Shown piece after piece: positions 62,027 through 64,000 of a stretch of DNA of 64,000 bases (position 1 is its first letter; every line of letters starts with the position of its first letter). The stretch comes from Kaistella gelatinilytica. GTDB lineage: Bacteria > Bacteroidota > Bacteroidia > Flavobacteriales > Weeksellaceae. The translations under genes were made by a program, and so were the position numbers. Location: NCBI RefSeq assembly GCF_015679325.1, contig NZ_JADPVI010000001.1, positions 1,488,001-1,552,000 of the forward strand, in the 5' to 3' direction. The notes under the pieces are model-generated. The model was not told the origin of the DNA. It did not search any database and worked only from the letters and a program-made list of their open reading frames with translations.

Positions 62027-62073
62027 ATAGGGCTTCACCCTATGCTATTGATGTCGCCACTTCGTGGCTTTTT
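62027..62073 (+). terminator. Two hairpins after the TauE-DUF1634 operon
   Basis: ATAGGG-CTTCA-CCCTAT at 62027-62043 is followed by GCCAC-TTC-GTGGC at 62056-62068 with five T after it. The second is a probable terminator of the operon. The direct repeat TTCATATTGTT (61997-62007 and 62015-62025) precedes them. Nothing else was recognised in this 315-bp gap. Confidence 0.65.
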
Positions 62074-62175
62074 CGTGGGAAATCTTAATGGTCTTAATTG
62101 CTTTATCACAAATTTAATGGTGAGAAAAATTTAGAAAAAGGATAAGGTTTTAGAAATCTGTAACTTGAAAATTGC

Positions 62176-63147
62176 TTATTTGAATGCAATGTTTTTGAGA
62201 ATTGCTTCGGCTTTGAGTTCGGTTTCATTCCATTCTTTTTCGACAGAACTATCGGCAGTTATTCCGCCCCCGACATATATTAGGGCTGCATTTCTGAAAA
62301 ATTCTGCACAACGTAAATTGACGAAATATTGAATGTAATCTTCGGTTTCAACCCGAATGTAACCCGCATATAAATTTCGCGAATGCATTTCAAACTGTCG
62401 AATTGCATTTTTGCAAAAATCGGTTGGAATTCCACAAACTGCAGGAGTGGGATGCAATTCTGAAATGATCTTTTCTAAATCTTCAGCTTTAATTTGCGCT
62501 TTGAAATCGGTGCGTAAATGTTTGATATTTCCGGAAATGTGATCGCAGGTTTCAGATTGCTCAATTTTTTCGGAAAATTCTTTTAAAACATCGTGAATAA
62601 AATCGGTAACCGGTTGCTGCTCTTCAATTTCTTTGGAAGTCCAATCTTCATTCACAGGTATTGTTCCGGCCAAACTCATGGTTTCAAACTGAGAAGTTTT
62701 CTTATTGAATTTTCCCAAAACTTCGGAAAAAGCGCCGATCCAACATTTGCCGTCTTTAATAAATAAATAAACAAAAGCATTTGGATAAGCTTCGCAGAGA
62801 TTCAAAAATGTTTCGGATAAATTAATTTTTGAATCTTTGTAATTGACCAGTTTTCTTCTGGAAATTACCAGCTTTGAAAGGTCATTTTTTTTTATGAAAT
62901 CAATAACTTCTACCAGTTTTTCCTCATATTCAGTTTGCTTTTTCTCCCAAAATTCCATGAGATTGGAGGACAACAAATCGGTACTAACTTCTTGCTTCGC
63001 AAAATCTTCGATAGTTATTTCTTCGATATCTCCTTCAAAATTGATGATTTCAGATTGATCGAAAGAAAAAAAAGACACGGGATTTTTATCTGAATTTTCA
63101 TCAGTTGTGTTTATCTTTTCGGAAAAGGGAAATCTGAAATAGAGCAT
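62176..63147 (-). CDS. menF: Isochorismate synthase
   Basis: A protein of 323 residues, a short form of the chorismate-using family. Conserved blocks are DLSKLVISRRKLVNYKDSKI, AFVYLFIKDGKCWIGAFSEV, FETMSLAGTIPVNEDWTSKE, LHPTPAVCGIPTDFC and RNAALIYVGGGITADSSVEK. The SLAGTIP and HPTPAVCG motifs fit isochorismate synthase (MenF/EntC/DhbC). It feeds menaquinone or siderophore synthesis; the next gene, a hotdog thioesterase, points to menaquinone. Confidence 0.92.
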   Translation of the reverse strand: MLYFRFPFSEKINTTDENSDKNPVSFFSFDQSEIINFEGDIEEITIEDFAKQEVSTDLLSSNLMEFWEKKQTEYEEKLVEVIDFIKKNDLSKLVISRRKLVNYKDSKINLSETFLNLCEAYPNAFVYLFIKDGKCWIGAFSEVLGKFNKKTSQFETMSLAGTIPVNEDWTSKEIEEQQPVTDFIHDVLKEFSEKIEQSETCDHISGNIKHLRTDFKAQIKAEDLEKIISELHPTPAVCGIPTDFCKNAIRQFEMHSRNLYAGYIRVETEDYIQYFVNLRCAEFFRNAALIYVGGGITADSSVEKEWNETELKAEAILKNIAFK

Positions 63148-63194
63148 ATCGAATTATTTATATTCCAAAAAAAAGATTCACAGTAATTCTACTA

Positions 63195-63611
63195 TTATCG
63201 GGGAATGATATTGTTGGTCATTGTCGTATGATTGATCAACTCTCCTTTTTCGTCGCGAATTTCGATTTCGGAAACATGCATTGTTCTGCCTTTCCGGATG
63301 AATCTCGCCGTTCCTGTAACGATGCCATTTTTTTTACTTCGCAAATGATTGGAATTAATATTGGTTCCAACAGGCGCAAATTTTTCGGTATCGACATGCA
63401 AAACCGATAAGCTTGAGCCTAAAGTTTCAGCCAGAACACAACTTGCGCCGCCGTGCAGAATTCCGTACGGTTGATGAACTTTCGGAGTTACAGGCATTGT
63501 TGCAGTCAAGGTATCTTTCGTGACATCGGTAAAAATAATATCAAGCGTTTTACCCAAAGTTTCTTCGCCCCAATTATTGAGTTTCTCTAAAATCTGTTCT
63601 TTATTTTCCAT
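63195..63611 (-). CDS. menI: Hotdog-fold thioesterase, MenI/PaaI-like
   Basis: A protein of 138 residues. The hotdog core is HQPYGILHGGASCVLAETLG with the HGG motif, then PVGTNINSNHLRSKKNGIV and FIRKGRTMHVSEIEIRDEKG. It is the length and motif pattern of DHNA-CoA thioesterases. Its stop is 47 nt before the isochorismate synthase start, on the same strand, so it most likely hydrolyses 1,4-dihydroxy-2-naphthoyl-CoA in menaquinone synthesis. A general PaaI-like thioesterase is the alternative. Confidence 0.85.
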   Translation of the reverse strand: MENKEQILEKLNNWGEETLGKTLDIIFTDVTKDTLTATMPVTPKVHQPYGILHGGASCVLAETLGSSLSVLHVDTEKFAPVGTNINSNHLRSKKNGIVTGTARFIRKGRTMHVSEIEIRDEKGELINHTTMTNNIIPR

Positions 63612-63617
63612 TATAAT

Positions 63618-63640
63618 TTGAGGTTGAGGTTGAGGTTGAG
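63618..63640. repeat. TTGAGG hexanucleotide tandem repeat
   Basis: Three copies of TTGAGG plus TTGAG lie in the 30-nt gap between the thioesterase and the acyltransferase genes. Length changes here could alter the spacing of the thioesterase start. Confidence 0.75.
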
Positions 63641-63641
63641 A

Positions 63642-64000
63642 TTAAAAAATTTTTGGGTTCCAGTTTTCGGGAACTTTTGGTGTTCTTTTTTTGTAATATT
63701 CTTCCATTTCGCCCATGATATCTTCATACGTTCTGGTTTCTAAATCGTGTACAGAAATCATTTTGCCCAGATAAATCGCCTTATCCTTAAAATCTCCCGA
63801 CGCAATAACAATAGGAACTTTTGCGGCTAAAGCCATGTGATAAAAACCTTTTCGCCATTTTGGTACCCAACTTCTGGTTCCTTCCGGCGTGATTACTAAA
63901 CTGAAATCTTCTTTCGCAAATTTATCGACAACAAATTTTATCAAATTATTTTTCTGGGCGCGGTCAATTCCTACTCCACCCATTGCTTTTACTAAAAATC
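63642..64000 (-). CDS. 1-acyl-sn-glycerol-3-phosphate acyltransferase-like, C-terminal part
   Basis: The minus-strand frame is open to the window edge, so the N-terminus lies outside. The visible ~119 residues contain LVKAMGGVGIDR near the edge and the family motif LVITPEGTRSWVPKWRKGFY, with the FPEGTRS-like E-G-T, and later AAKVPIVIASGDFKDKAIYL. It moves an acyl chain to lysophosphatidic acid or a related acceptor. It is the next gene upstream of the menaquinone pair on the same strand. Confidence 0.9.
   Translation of the reverse strand, partial: FLVKAMGGVGIDRAQKNNLIKFVVDKFAKEDFSLVITPEGTRSWVPKWRKGFYHMALAAKVPIVIASGDFKDKAIYLGKMISVHDLETRTYEDIMGEMEEYYKKRTPKVPENWNPKIF

Noticed and set aside
61997-62073. 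Small hairpin RNA after the TauE operon
   Set aside because: The second hairpin followed by T residues is explained better as a terminator.

Overview
The window is an AT-rich stretch of a Bacteroidota chromosome, most likely a flavobacterium of the Chryseobacterium/Kaistella group (Weeksellaceae). This placement is inferred from several things: the -7 boxes fit the Bacteroidota TAnnTTTG consensus, many products are exported lipoproteins, two proteins carry C-terminal sorting domains of the type IX secretion system, there is a small histone-H1-like protein, and several intergenic palindromic repeats are of a kind common in these genomes. No rRNA, transposase, integrase or CRISPR array is visible. 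Both ends cut a gene: the 3' end of formate-tetrahydrofolate ligase at the left, and an acyltransferase whose N-terminus lies beyond the right edge.

Layout. 1-6.3 kb: fhs end, a YceI lipoprotein, tRNA-Ala(GGC), a small EamA transporter, hisS, an ADP-ribosylglycohydrolase, a GNAT acetyltransferase, an HRDC protein and a short SSB. 6.7-16.9 kb: exported hypotheticals, a GH19 chitinase, a DEAD-box helicase, a serine hydrolase, a pentapeptide-repeat protein, a fasciclin protein, a histone-H1-like protein of 58 residues and a Gfo/Idh/MocA oxidoreductase. 16.9-30.6 kb: an AlkB-type alkane hydroxylase, a secreted protein ending in a SecD-like head domain, a VWA/MoxR-ATPase pair, a run of small lipoproteins and secreted proteins, DUF3781, an HPF/RaiA-like protein, a YetF-like membrane protein, a DUF6624/TPR protein, a DoxX-like protein and a FAD monooxygenase with an N-terminal zinc-finger-like extension.

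30.7-33.3 kb holds the main accessory system: a three-gene retron cassette. It encodes a phosphoribosyltransferase-like effector, a small probable winged-helix protein overlapping it by 4 nt, a structured non-coding RNA region and a retron reverse transcriptase, followed by a strong terminator. The gene content matches the PRTase plus winged-helix class (type III in the 2020 retron classification). It is more AT-rich than its neighbours and looks like a defence island acquired between housekeeping genes.

33.3-64 kb: a J-domain/KTSC protein, a fatty acid hydroxylase, an MscS channel, a class C beta-lactamase-like hydrolase, tyrS, an acyl-CoA desaturase, thrC, a BspA-like leucine-rich-repeat surface protein broken by one in-frame stop codon, a lysine/alanine-rich exported repeat protein, a folate/pterin pair (FolB-FolK fusion plus a FolM-like reductase), a ferredoxin-reductase-like flavoprotein, a DUF4142-cupredoxin pair, two esterases, an Lrp regulator divergent from a methionine gamma-lyase-like enzyme with operator-like repeats between them, a lectin-like exported pair, purE, a BaiN-type flavoprotein, a CYTH protein, an EamA transporter, a YpdA-like reductase, purK with DUF1543, a TauE/DUF1634 operon, and two menaquinone-pathway genes (isochorismate synthase and a hotdog thioesterase).

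Several genes have a TAnnTTTG box only 4-8 nt before the ATG, so their mRNAs are probably leaderless or nearly so. All family assignments come from reading the sequence by eye; no database search was run.
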